The notes beneath the pieces are model-generated. The model ran no database searches. It was not told the origin of the DNA and saw only the letters and a list, made by a program, of their open reading frames with translations. A program made the translations under genes and the position numbers. From Campanula takesimana (Eukaryota > Streptophyta > Magnoliopsida > Asterales > Campanulaceae): DNA of 64,000 bases. This document shows, one piece after another, positions 10,800 to 23,428 of the stretch. The stretch spans positions 1,488,001 to 1,552,000 of the forward strand of contig JAOWBW010000105.1 in assembly GCA_026119855.1 (NCBI GenBank). The letters run 5' to 3'. Within the stretch, counting starts at the first letter, position 1, and each line of letters begins with the position of its first letter.

Positions 10800-12881
10800 G
10801 AAAATTACCATAGGGTCCCTCATCCTAAGCCTAACTACCACCTAGTCCAACCTAATATTTCCATCTACCATTTAGTCCAAACTAATATTCTTATTTACCA
10901 CCTAGTCCATTAAAATTATTAAATCCCGAAACTACCCTGCTATAAATAAAACCCTACCCCCTCCTCCCTTTCACGCAGTCACACGCACGCACACACTCTC
11001 TCTCTCTCTAACATTCCACCTTCAGCAAGCCCTCCGGCGACCTTACCCCTCCCCTAACCCCGGCGACCCACACCTCCCTTAGCCCCGATGACCTATCTCC
11101 GGTCACCGGCGCACCCTTTCTTCTCCGTCATCGGCACCCTTTCTTTCAGATCTAGATCTAGATCTATCTCCCTCCATTTCTCTCTTCCACCTCCCAACCT
11201 CCGGCGACACCACCCTTCCCCTAACGCCGATGATCCTGTAGATCTGATTCTTCTCCGTCACCGGCAGCCTCTTCCACACATCCGGCGACCTCCTTAATCT
11301 CCTCCGGGAACCCCTACCCTACTGCCGGCGACCTCTCCCTTTCCTCATTTGACCGCCTCCCTTTCCTTCCCAACCTCATATTATCCGGCGACATTCCAGG
11401 TGCCCTAAAGGTTCCCAAATCTACTGCAGCCCCGTCACCGACGCACTGCTCCTGCTCCGACACCGGTGGGTTTTTCCCAGATCTTGCAGCTGCAGCACAG
11501 ATCTAGCAGATCCAGTATATCTCTCTCTCTCTCCCCCTAGTGCGCATGACAGGAACAAGATTAATACATTTTGCTTGATGTAAAATTTTTGTTGAAAGTG
11601 TTATATTCTGTGTTTGTGGCTTAGATTCTAGCTGCTACATTTGGTTTAGATCTCAATTTTTTTTGTGATAATTGTGCAAATAATTTGTTCTTTGGTGGTG
11701 GACCGGTGGTTTTGAGTGTACCAAAGATTCATTGTTGGTATTGTATTGATTTGGTTTGCAAAGTTCACAGTTTTTTCTTTGAATAACTGTGAATTTCTTA
11801 GTTGTTCTTGGAACATCTGGGAACAACTGTGAACTTGTTGTTAGAACATCGGTGAACTTGTTCTTGGAACAAGTGTGAACTTACAATTGCGAACTTGTTT
11901 TTGGAACAAGTGCGAACATGTTATTGGAACAATTGCGAACTTACAATTGCGAACTTACAATTGTGAACTTACAACTGTGAACTTGTTCGAACAAGTGCGA
12001 ACTTGTTCTTGGAACAAGTGCGAACTTACAATTGCGAACTTGTTTTTGGAACAAGTGCGAACTTGTTTTTGGAACAAGTGCGAACTTGTTATTGAAACAA
12101 TTGCGAACTTACAATTGCGAACTTACATTTGCGAACTTACAATTGCGAACTTACATTTGTGAACTTACAATTGTGAACTTACAACTGTGAACTTGTTCGA
12201 ACAAGTGCGAACTTACAATTGGAACAATTGCGAACTTACAATTGTGAACATACAATTGTGGACTTGTTCTTGAAAAAAATAGTAATTTTTTTTTTTGAAA
12301 ATTGTGAATTTGTTATTGGAATAACTGTAAACTTGTTCTGGAACAACTGTGAACTTGTTCTTGAACAACTGTGAATTTGTTCTAGGAATTTTTTTTATTT
12401 TTTTTGAAAAATGTGAATTTGTTGTTAAGAGCTGTTAATTTGTTCTTGTAGAAAATGTGAAGTTGTTTTTTTTATATAAAGAATGATTCTTTTTTTCAAA
12501 AAAAAAAATGGACACCGGAAAATGGTCGTCGGAGGTGGTCACCGGAGAATGGCCGCCGGAAAATGGTCGCCGGAGGTCGCCAGAAAATGGTCGCTGGAGA
12601 ACAGGAGGTGGTCGCCGAAGGTGGTCACCGGAAAACGGTCGCTGGAGGTGGCCGCCGGAAAATGGTCGCTGGAGGTGGTTGGGATGGGTGGTCAAAGGTG
12701 GTCATGGTGGTTGGAGAAAGAAAGTGAAATGATGGAGGGAGTGACATTAATGTAATTTTTCATTATTTATTAAGGGCGTGAGTGTCCTTTTAATGACCCT
12801 TAGACTAGGTGGTAATATTGCAAATGCCTTGGACTAGGTGGTAATTATCATTTGGTTGAGGGACTAAATGGTAGTTGCCCC
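10800..12881. mobile_element. Mutator-like (MULE) element, non-autonomous, 2.1 kb
   Basis: Flanking 9-mers TTATCATGA (10791-10799) and TTATCATCA (12882-12890) match 8 of 9, the size expected for MULE target duplications. Both ends carry diverged inverted repeats with the shared phrase ACCACCTAGTCC (left at about 10838 and 10900; inverted at about 12795-12845). The interior has no transposase frame. It contains GC-rich sequence with many CCGGCGACC motifs (11030-11400), a palindromic tandem array (11835-12260) and GGTCGCCGGAGGTGG repeats (12510-12720). The GC-rich block may be captured host sequence (Pack-MULE), but no parent gene is recognisable. Confidence 0.72.
11835..12260. repeat. tandem palindromic repeat array inside the MULE
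   Basis: Units alternate between GTGCGAACTTGTTCTTGGAAC-like and GAACTTACAATTGC-like phrases. ACTTGTTC and GAACAAGT are reverse complements, so each long unit can fold on itself. The open frame across the array reflects the repeats, not a gene. Confidence 0.88.
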
Positions 12882-12892
12882 TTATCATCATT

Positions 12893-13147
12893 TTGAACAT
12901 CTCATTAGAAGTTACTTCTTAGACCAAAGTTTTTACTTTCTTTTTTATTTGCTCTAAATTAAAGCTTTTAGTTGCTTTATTAGTTAGAATAGACAATGAG
13001 ACACACTTGTCATTCTCACAAAAAAAATTACCTACCCACTTTTCATTTCTCACGTTACTTTTTTTATTCACAATATTTATTTTTTCTTAATCTTTCTGTA
13101 AAGTCAAGGGTCAAACTAAGAACTTTAGGCTTAGACAGATGGAGTGC
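12893..13147. mobile_element. degraded Stowaway-type MITE
   Basis: The inner sequence parallels the elements at 8538 and 49553 (TTTTTACTTTC ... TTAGTTGCTTTATTAGTTA ... GAACTTTAGGCTTAGACAGATGGAG). The ends have lost most of the CTCCCTCCGTCCC motif. Confidence 0.6.
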
Positions 13148-13320
13148 CGTTTCCTAAAAAGTAAAATAAATATATACTCTCTGTTCTCTATCACCTTCAT
13201 ACTCACAACAACTATCTACTCACTATTTCTTACCTCACTTTCTCTATCATTTCAATAACACTACCCTTAATCTTTGTTTTTAAGGTATATATTAATTTAA
13301 ATTTAGATAAAATTAATTTG

Positions 13321-13503
13321 GAATAATACTAGAGGCACAAAAAAATCACAAAAACTTGCTCACAAAATCCTATGCGTAATAATGTTATTGGTGTTTTTAA
13401 TTAAAATGTGACGGGTCCATTATCGATGCAACCAACAAAATATCAACACCTCATTTTGTAACCCAAGATTTTATAACCTTAATTTTTGTGCCTGACATTG
13501 CTC
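13321..13503. mobile_element. 183-bp Mutator-type MITE, copy 1
   Basis: Starts GAATAATACTAGAGGCACAA and ends GTGCCTGACATTGCTC. Flanking 9-mers ATTAATTTG and GTTAATTTG match 8 of 9. Homologous copies with perfect 9-bp duplications lie at 46267 and 49257. The centre carries GACGGGTCCATTATCGATGC and terminal inverted TCACAAAATCTTGCTCACAAAAT-like arms. The 9-bp duplication assigns it to the Mutator superfamily. Confidence 0.88.
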
Positions 13504-13553
13504 GTTAATTTGAGATGACAAGTGGGTATCGAGATATGAAGTATTTTAAAATA

Positions 13554-14336
13554 GAGGTGGTCTCCCATGAGAACAAGGGGATCCGTCTCATGCATGAGAC
13601 GGGTCGCCCCATGACCCATGGGCCGAACCCGCCACGTGGCAACCCACCATTGGCCGATTTTTTTTTTTTTTTTTTTTTTTCGGCTTTTCAGTGGTTTAGC
13701 AAAAAATAATAGTTACCATCTCTTAAAGTAACATTGTTCATAAGTAAACGTAATACTTGTTTTAAAAAAACAAAAGCTCGTTTTTACCAATTTGAAAAGT
13801 AATAACTTATGTATATGAATGTAATAGTAAGTTTATACAAGTAAATGTAACACTTTGATTGACGAAATTGTAACAGATTTCTATAGATAATGTAATACTT
13901 TTACATGTATCATGATAAATTTGACCCCATTGTAACTTATTGTTTGAAAACAAATAGATATCTATACATATGTATTACAATTATTTACAAATACTATTAC
14001 ATATAAATAACACGTTTGTTACATTTTAGTTATAATAAGTATTACTTTTGGCAAACGAAAAAACATAGGAATATACACTATTACTTTAAGAGATGGTAAC
14101 TATTACTTTAAGAGATGGTAACTATTACTTTTCACAAACCGAAAAAAAACCAAAAATAAAAATATAAAAAAAAAAAAAAAAAAAAAAATTTTTTTTTTTT
14201 TTGGGCCAATGGGGGGCTGCCACGTGGCAGGGTCCCCCATGGGTCCTGAGCAGGGTTGTGGGTCGGGTAATGGGTCAAAAAAATGACCCGTCTCACCCAT
14301 GAGACGGGTTGGAATGTTCTCACACAAGTTTTTGTC
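13554..14336. mobile_element. TIR element (MULE-like) with G-box palindromes
   Basis: Arms of about 100 bp are inverted: left has CCGTCTCATGCATGAGACGGGTC and GCCACGTGGCAACCC; right has GACCCGTCTCACCCATGAGACGGG and TGCCACGTGGCAGGG. TTAAAATA occurs on both sides (13546-13553 and 14337-14344), consistent with an 8- to 9-bp duplication. No coding frame inside. Poly-T/A tracts lie next to each arm. The perfect GCCACGTGGC palindrome occurs at 13631 and 14219, the latter about 0.7 kb upstream of the EDR2-like start codon. Confidence 0.7.
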
Positions 14337-14365
14337 TTAAAATATTATAGTCCATAAGAACAGAG

Positions 14366-14528
14366 AGCAGATCTTCTGTACCTATCCGGTGTGCCACTCC
14401 ATGTGCTCAAAGTGATCCAACGGCTCACAGTTTTTAAGATTAACATTTTATTAATATTATTCAAAGATATTAACGGCCGGATCATTTGGGCACATGGATG
14501 ACCCACCGGACGGGTACCGGAGATCTGA
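14366..14528. mobile_element. small MITE with terminal inverted repeats
   Basis: Left arm CAGATCTTCTGTACCTATCC, then CCGGTGTGCC, CCATGTGCTCAAAGTGATCC. The right arm inverted reads CAGATCTCCGGTACCCGTCC, then CCGGTGGGTC, CCATGTGCCCAAATGATCC. Superfamily not clear. It ends 400 bp upstream of the EDR2-like ATG. Confidence 0.65.
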
Positions 14529-14830
14529 ACAAGAGAATAAAGGTTGAAGAACAACTCAAATCAATTGATTTCTGTCTCTCTCTCCCCATGATTTGCCAAG
14601 TGCCAAGCAACTGCGGGAATCATCAACTTGTCAAAGTCGCCATGCCATTAGAGTTGGTTCCTCATCAATGTCAACAACACAAACAAGAACCATACACGCT
14701 CAACAAATCCCTCCACATTTATAGAATCATCTTCTTTTCCCCACTCTCACTCTCCCCTCCCTCTCCCTCTCTCTCCGATTTTACCTGATTCTCATCTCAC
14801 CCCACCCCGGGAAATCAATCTCTCCGGGGA

Positions 14831-14874
<44 letters not shown>

Positions 14875-14927
14875 CGCAGGGGGAAGAAAATTAACAAAAA
14901 AGTTTCGATTTTGATTGATTCATCATC
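14529..14927 (+). promoter_or_regulatory. probable core promoter and 5' UTR of the EDR2-like gene
   Basis: A TATA-like TTTATAGAA lies at about 14718, followed by a CT-rich patch (14740-14777). Such CT-rich patches are common near plant transcription starts. The presumed leader carries a (GA)n run at about 14836-14870. The start site is inferred, not shown. Confidence 0.45.
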
Positions 14928-17900
14928 ATGGCTTCACCGTCGTTGTTGAAAAAAATGACGAGCGAAGGAGGGTCATCGGAGAGTGGTGGGTCCGATAATG
15001 GCACCACCGATGACAAAAGTGGTGGCTCCTTCCAATTCTCCGGATGGGTTTATCATTTGGGTGTCAATTCAATCGGCGTCGAATATTGTCACCTCCGTTT
15101 TCTCTTCATTAGGGGAAAGTATGCTGAGATGTACAAGCGTGATCCTCATGAAAATCCCGGCGTCGTAAGTCTTACCCACCTCCCGTTCGACGAATTGCCT
15201 CTGTGACTCTGAATAATGTTGAAATTCCGTCTCCTTGGATGTTATTTGTTTTTCGGACCTCATTATACAAAAAGAAGAATTTACGGGTCTAAGGAATGTG
15301 TTTTTACTTGTTTTTACATTGCTTGTACAATGGTAGAGTCGTAGAATTGCATTTAGATTATTTTCTTAGTTAGAAACGCGAATTTATTTTGGGATTATTG
15401 GAAGGAGGGAGTATTTTTTTTTTAAAAATAATATAAATACCATTACTTGAGAATTAAACTAGAGCCATTCCCAGTTGCGATTTACTAAAATAGGAAAATT
15501 CATTTATCTGCTATTTGAAATGGGTCACTTGACTTGGAACTCGCGCCTATCTAGAAAATACCTTCAAATTTGACTTAAACCTCGAAATGGGTATGTAAAT
15601 CATGTGATTAGTAGTAGTATATTCCCGCTGGTAAATGATCACAGATACTGAACAATGAATTCATTTCATATCAGTTCCTTTTCCTAGTGACCCTTGCATT
15701 GATCTTGCAAATTTACCTGTGTTCGTTGTGTACATATTAAAAATTGTAGTGAAAGTTAACTTAAAAATCATAATTGGTTAAGAGCTTCCTGCTTGTTGAT
15801 TTAGAGTTAGATAGAACTTGACAAGGTCGTGGTTATTGGACCACACTAGAGCAAGGGGAGTTTTGGCCTAAGAAGGCACATAGCGCTAGTTTGATTTAAT
15901 GTTATTAGATGTGAAGCCAAGTTTGGCCAGAATTATTTAACTAATTTCCACATTTGTTGATGGTATTTATGGATATTAAAGTCATTTCCTTTGAACATTC
16001 ACTTTTAGTCATCCTTTGTTTCATGTTATGTATGATGCACATTACTTTCTTTATGTCCTATGGAAATCAGTTTTGGAGGTTTACCCTTTTTAATCTCGTT
16101 TGAGTGTTCAGTTATAGTTGCTTCATGACTAGATTTAATTATCGTTGTGATGAGAACATAAGGTGTGTATATTATTTTGTACATACAAAGATATGCATTC
16201 ACAATCCATGCTGATCTTAATATCACCTTGCTACAGAAACCAATACGAAGGGGTGTTGTTGGGAGCACACTCATGGTGGAGGAGCTAGGGCGTCGGAAGC
16301 TCAACGACGGTGTAAGGAACTTTAGTCAAGTTCTTACGTTTATTTCATTTATTTTGTTCTGGTACATTTCAAATTATGACTTTCATCCTCAATAGATAGG
16401 TTTATTCATACATTGAATCACATGAAACTACAGTCTAAACTTAACCAACTTCAATTACTCGGGTTTTATGCCCAGACAGATTTCTCCTTAACTTTAGTTG
16501 CTTTTTTTTTTTTTTTTTTTTTTTTTTCATCTTTGCTAGGATGTTTATGTCCTGAGGTTCTACAACCGATTGGACGAGGAGAAGAAAGGAGAAGTAAGTG
16601 ATTGGTCTGTTTGTTTATTTTTATAGTTTTCTAAAACAGTTGGCTTGAGTTAAAGGAGATAATAGAGTATGTTTATTCACTTTTTCGCTTCTAAAGACCT
16701 GTTTGAATGAATATGAACTCTTTGCTGGTTATGATTTGTGTCATGTCTTGTAACTGGCTTTCGATGCAATGCACGCTATTCAATATTCATAATCATGTTA
16801 TCAGGGGTGCTGTACTGTCTGTGTTTCTATGCCTGTTGTCTACTCAAGTAATTCATTTGGTACAATGTAATGATGTCCTATTGTTTAAGTAGATAAAGTA
16901 AAACATGTTCTTTTCTCTTTCTGAAACAACCATCTCATCCCCCCTACCACATGGGGAGAAGTTTTAATTTATCAAAGAGAGCACTTCATTTACATACTTC
17001 AAATGGCATTTGTTCTAAATCATGTACTCATGTGAACATCAAGAAATGCGGAAAGATTAGTCATGTAAATTAGTTTACTTCTTTCTTTTGATGGTCACAC
17101 TAATATGCAGAAAGAATTATGAAAAATGTTTTTGCAAGCTTACATATAAAGAATTTGTATTTAGTGTCCTTGTTTTCATGTGCAATAGCTTGTCTTTGAA
17201 ACTTGTTTCTCTTCTGTGATGATATGCTTGTACTTGTTGTACTGTATTATTTTTAATTGTTTATTACATTGCTGCAAGATTGCTTGTGCTACAGCGGGAG
17301 AAGCACGTAAATGGCTGGAGGCATTTGATCATGCAAAGTCACAGGTATGAACGTACTGGTTTCTTTGAAGCCTTTCAAATTGGGATTGTAAGGAGGTGTT
17401 ATTTGTGCTGTTGAGATTCTAGAGATCACTGGAATTAGTTTTGTCTTTTCGGGCGACTTTTATTAGCAGAGTAGTTGTCGACATTTTACTTTCTACATCC
17501 TTCACTTCATTTATAACATCTCTTCTTCCATTGGTAGAAATGTCAAGTTTTATTTTATTCCCTTTGTTTCAAGAATGTCACCTAATTTTCGTCTGGCCAA
17601 GTTGTCATGGTTTGTGAGAAGGGATTTTTACCAATAAATCCCTGAGATAGTGTGGAATTTGCCAATAAAAACAGCATTTTTCTCTTTTTACCATAGGGTC
17701 CCTGGGTTGAAATCAAAACTCCCATAGAGTCCTTACTATAATTTAAATGACAAAACTACCCTTACCTTCTCACACATATACCGTGTTTATTCCCGTCCTT
17801 CCCCAAATCGGTTCAAACCCTAGCCCCCCCTCTCTCTCGCTTTCTCTCTCTCTCTCTCTCTCTGCCCTCCAATCCGGCTAACAGTCGTCGCTGCGCTAAT

Positions 17901-20106
17901 TCCGGCAGTAATCACAACCACACCAGTCAATTCGAAATAACACTTACCCACCGCCCAGTTTCAAATCCAAATTTATCAAACCTTTCAAATCTCTAAAATG
18001 CCAGAAAACCCAGAAATAATGGAGAGTTGTTCTAGTGAGTCGGTGACAGTGGACGGAGATCTTTGTAAGCGAAAATCCATAAATTCACGTGCCTGCTGCA
18101 CCTCCCTTGTTCTGTGCACCTCCCTTGTTCTGTAAATTCAAAAAGTGTTTGGGTTCATTCATTGTTCTTTGAAAATGGATCTCCATTTTAAACTTGATGA
18201 AGAAATTTCATAGAAAAAGGTTTAAACTGATTTTGACTATTGAGAGGAGATTGAAATTGAATTCAGGGGGGAGACTGGGATTGTGGGAAATTGAAAGGAT
18301 ATGTGTAAGGGAATTCGTGTGTGTGTGTGTATGTCTCTGTGTGTGGGTATGAACTTAAAAGAGAAAAAGAAGGAATTTGGGAATTTAGAAGAAAGAAGAA
18401 GTTCAGAATTTGTGTGAAGAAAGAAAGAAAGAAGTGAAAAAGAAAAAGGGAATTAAGAATGAAAGAGAGAGAGAGACAGAGAGAGAGGGAGGAAAAATGG
18501 GTCACTTTAGGAAGAGGGAGGCTGGAGATGGTTGGTTTGATAATTGGAAAAGTTAAATCAAATATACTACAAGTTATTATTTGGATTTATCAGTTTGCTT
18601 AGTTTTTTTATCGTTTTATCAGTTATTTAGAGTTTATATGAGTAAATTTCTGTGAAACTGAGTTATCAGTTGTTCGAAAATGATGTAAAATCGAATTTCT
18701 ATTCTTTATAAGCGTGAAATGAGACTTTACTTAGAGATAAATTAATTGAGAAATTGAGTTATCAGTTGTTCACAATGTGGAAATTACACTACTGTGAAAT
18801 CACATAACCTTAAAATCAATTTATCTTTAAATAATAGAGAAATTGAGTATTAATTGTGAAAAATTGAGAGATGAATTTATCAGTTTTTAGATTTAGTTAT
18901 GAACAAATGAGAAATAAATATCTTAGTTTTTTTTTTTTTTTTTTTTTTTAAATTTAAACATGTATGAAATTGACTATCAATTATAATAAATTGATTTCTC
19001 AATTGTTTAAAGGACATATAGCATCACACAACTGTGAAAATCACACAATTGTGAAATCATACAACTGTGAAATCAGTTGTGGAATGATTTTACAAGTGAA
19101 AAAATAATAATAATATAATACAATTTTGAAATCACACAACTGTGAAATCATACAACTGTGAAATCAGTTGAGAAATGATTTACAAGTGAAAAATAAAAAA
19201 AAATCACACAACTGTGAAATCAATCGAGGAATGATTTTACAAGTGAAAAATGAAAAAGACACAACTGATTTTGGGTTCATTCACGTGCCTGCTGCACCTC
19301 CCTTGTTCTGTGCACCTCCCTTGTTCTGTAAATTCAAAAAGTGTTTGGGTTCATTCATTGTTCTTTGAAAATGGATCTCCATTTTAAACTTGATGAAGAA
19401 ATTTCATAGAAAAAGGTTTAAACTGATTTTGACTATTGAGAGGAGATTGAAATTGAATTCAGGGTGGAGACTGGGATTGTGGGAAATTGAAAGGATATGT
19501 GTAAGGGAATTCGTGTGTGCGTGTGTATGTCTCTGTGTGTGGGTATGAACTTAAAAGAGAAAAAGAAGGAATTTGGGAATTTAGAAGAAAGAAGAAGTTC
19601 AGAATTTGTGTGAAGAAAGAAAGAAAGAAGTGAAAAAGAAAAAGGGAATTAAGAATGAAAGAGAGAGACAGAGAGAGAGGGAGGAAAAATGGGTCACTTT
19701 AGGAAGAGGGAGGCTGGAGATGGTTGGTTTGATAATTGGAAAAGTTAAATCAAATATACTACAAGTTATTATTTGGATTTATCAGTTTGCTTAGTTGTTT
19801 TCTCGTTTTATCAGTTATTTAGAGTTTATATGAGTAAATTTCTGTGAAACTGAGTTATCAGTTGTTCGAAAATGATGTAAAATCGAATTTCTATTCTTTA
19901 TAAGCGTGAAATGAGACTTTACTTAGAGATAAATTAATTGAGAAATTGAGTTATCAGTTGTTCACAATGTGGAAATTACACTACTGTGAAATCACATAAC
20001 CTTAAAATCAATTTATCTTTAAATAATAGAGAAATTGAGTATTAATTGTGAGAGATGAATTTATTAGTTTTTAGATTTAGTTATGAACAAATGAGAAATA
20101 AATATC

Positions 20107-20142
<36 letters not shown>

Positions 20143-23100
20143 AACATGTATGAAATTGACTATCAATTATAATAAATTGATTTCTCAATTGTTTAAAGGA
20201 CATATAGCATCACACAACTGTGAAAATCACACAACTGTGAAATCATACAACTGTGAAATCAGTTGTGGAATGATTGTACAAGTGAAAAAAATAATAATAA
20301 TATAATACAATTTTGAAATCACACAACTGTGAAATCAGTTGAGAAATGATTTACAAGTGAAAAATAAAAAAAAAATCACACAACTGTGAAATCAATCGAG
20401 GAATGATTTTACAAGTGAAAAATGAAAAAGACACAACTGGGAAATCACACAACTGTGAAATCATACAATTGTGACATAACACAACTGTGAAATCATACAA
20501 TTGTGAAATAACACAACTGTGAAATCAGTTGAGTGCACTTGTTTGAATCATCTTGGCGATACGATTAAAACGGTGATTTTAGTGTATTTTTACGATTTTT
20601 AGATTTGAGATATTGCATTTTAAAAATTTGATAAATGGAAAATGATTTTCTTAAATCTTTACAAGTGAAAAATGAATTTTTATTTCTAAAATTCGAATTA
20701 TGTGTCGAGCATACTTGTTTGATACGTCTTGGCGACACGATTAAAACAGTAGTTTCAGATTATTTTTTCGATTTCGAGATTTTGAGATATTCTATTTTAA
20801 ATTTTTGGGTGGAAAACAAAAAGGAAGAGAGAGAAAGAGGAAGGAGAGAGGAAGAGAGAGAGAAAAACGTATGTTCTACGTGCGCTTAGCATTGGCTGAA
20901 TTGCGCGCGCGCTAGAGAGGATCAGGGGCATTGTGGTCCAACGAAAATTCCAAGGACTTATTGGTGAGTTTAAAAAATGTCTGTTCTTATTGGTCGTTTA
21001 TATTTAGCAGAAGGACTTATTGGTCAAAGCCTCTTGTGAGAATGGAAAAAACATGAGCGTTAATCAAAGTGATCTTCTTTAATCTTGTTTTCTCGTTGTC
21101 CCACTTATTCCTATACATACCCAAACTGTGTAATACACCCTCCGTCCCATAATAAGCGTTGCACCTTCCTTTTTGGTCCGTCCCAAAATAAATGCCACAT
21201 TTCTAAAAAGGGAGGTATTCTTAGTGAAAACTGAACATGTTACAAGCAATGTACAAACTGAGGGAGCGCATTCCTTAAAGGAGGTGACAAGTCAAATGCG
21301 CTATTTATTACGGGATGGAGGGAGTATAATGTATGTGCAGGGCAAGTGCGTATATGTACATACATAATACGAATTCGACACACACAAACAAACACACATA
21401 TGTATGAATGTTTGTGTCTGATATTCTTTTTCTTAAGTATGCTTTAATTTATTTAATTTTATTTATTTTTTATAAATCTAACTCTTAACTGTCATATGGA
21501 CAGGCTGAGTATGAGCTTTCAAGAGGTGGTAGCACCAGGAACAAATTGAATAAAGAGACTGAGTACGCACACTGTATTTATAGCGTTATAGTATTTTGCT
21601 TATGATATTTACATTGGTTGTCATTTGTTTGTTAATTTTGGACATTATTTTCAAACATATGAATGGACTATGGAGCTACAGAGAGTAACTGTAAAGCTAA
21701 AGTCAAGGATAAAGATTCTGAATGTAAATAAAAATTTTGCTTATCAATAAAAAAGGATAAAATAAAATAAAAAATCTCAACTGGACCTGAATATGCTTTA
21801 CCTTCTGTCAAACCTCTTTCTCTACCATTGTAACATATAAGTAATGAATGCGATTCCGTACTTCAATCCCATCTCTGGACATCTTTTTCTGATTGGTTTC
21901 TAATCTAATGTTTATTTTATAATGTGGTGTTTGACGCATAGTTGCATAGTCTAATGATAATTTTTCGCTTTGGTAGGATTGATCTTGAAGGGCGCCGGCC
22001 TAGGGTCAGGCGTTATGCTCATGGTCTAATAAAGCTAATAAGAATAGGACAAGGTAAGATGTTGTGGATGCTTGGGCTAACTAAGAAATAAATATTCAGT
22101 GCTTATGATTCGGTAGGCCTCACTAGACAATGCTTCATCTGCCAGCTCATAGTTCATTAATAAGAACTTAGACGTGACATTCATGAGCAGAATTTGATTT
22201 TAAAGCAATGTCGTATGTAAGAAGGATCCTAAGCTGAGTCCTAGCGTGCTGATCATCTGCCCATGCATTCAAACCTACTTGATCATTTGATAGGCTTATG
22301 TTTTTTTTTTTTTTTTTTTTCTGGTTTAGTATCCAACATGGTCGTTTGCATGGAGGAAATTAGCAAATGTACCAAATTAGTTGCTGAACTGATCTTTCTG
22401 GATAACAATTCATCTGATTGTTCTGAAAATGTTATTGTTTTCCTTTCCTCAATTTGGCATTTGTAGGCCCAGAAACACTCCTACGCCGCTCCTCCTCGAC
22501 CTTGAGCGTGAAACTGACACCTGCTGGGTTTTTCGAAGATGATGCTGCCGATGTAGTTGAAGCACATGAGTGGAAATGTGTTCGAACGATCAATGGTATT
22601 TTTGCTCAAGTTTTTGTTCTTTTTAGCTGTCACTGAGTAGTCAACTATATCTCTTCACGGGCTTTATCTATTTCTTGATTTTCTCTCAATTTGATGTTCA
22701 AGTTAGAGCTTATATTTTCTTATGTTTGTTGTGTCTTCTCACTGCTCACATATCCAATCCTTGACCTTTTGCCGTGATTGGAAAGAATCTTAGCCCTTGA
22801 CGCTGTTGTCCCCTGTTGTCATGAGTTATTACAGTTGCGTTAAGTGAATTTGGACATTACTGTCTCTAGTGAGTTTATTTTTCAAGCACCTTCTTGGCTT
22901 AAAGGTTTGTCTGCTGAAGTCTGCTACTAGTTTATGTTATGGTGATTCCTCAATCTCAATCCCCTCTTTTCTTCTTATCTTGAATAGGTTGCATAAGCGC
23001 ATTTAAGATCCTTAAGCCTTTAGGTGATGGTTCGAAATAGGTCTTTGATGTTGTAGTACAAGAGTGCTTGTGTAGTTGTGTGATATGTCCTTGATGACTT

Positions 23101-23382
23101 TTCAACTGAGTAATATATAGATGTTGCTTCGGCATTCAGGAAGGAGTACTTTAAGTGTGGCTTCTGTCCTTTTATTTTTAGGTGGTGAAGAGGAGAGGAT
23201 CGGCTTTTGTTTTGAGTTTTGAAGTGGTCGTAGGAGTTAAATTGTTGGACTATTTTCTGGTACTCAAGAGTTTTACTCCAGGGATGCAGTCTGGCAAAAC
23301 AAGAAAACTGGGGGAAATTGAGGAAAGATAGGAAAGAGAAACAAAGAAATTTGAAGTTGCGATAACAGAGACAAATAATTGA

Positions 23383-23428
<46 letters not shown>

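Noticed and set aside
11875..12162. 95-aa open frame as a gene
   Set aside because: The peptide is a direct translation of the palindromic tandem array; no codon-like constraint.
12435..12755. Overlapping frames rich in Gly/Arg/Trp or Pro/Ser
   Set aside because: Open in several frames on both strands because of GGTCGCCGGAGGTGG repeats; repeat shadow.
18084..20530. CRISPR-like or satellite array of ACAACTGTGAAATCA units
   Set aside because: Irregular short repeats without uniform spacers, inside a plant MULE and duplicated with it.
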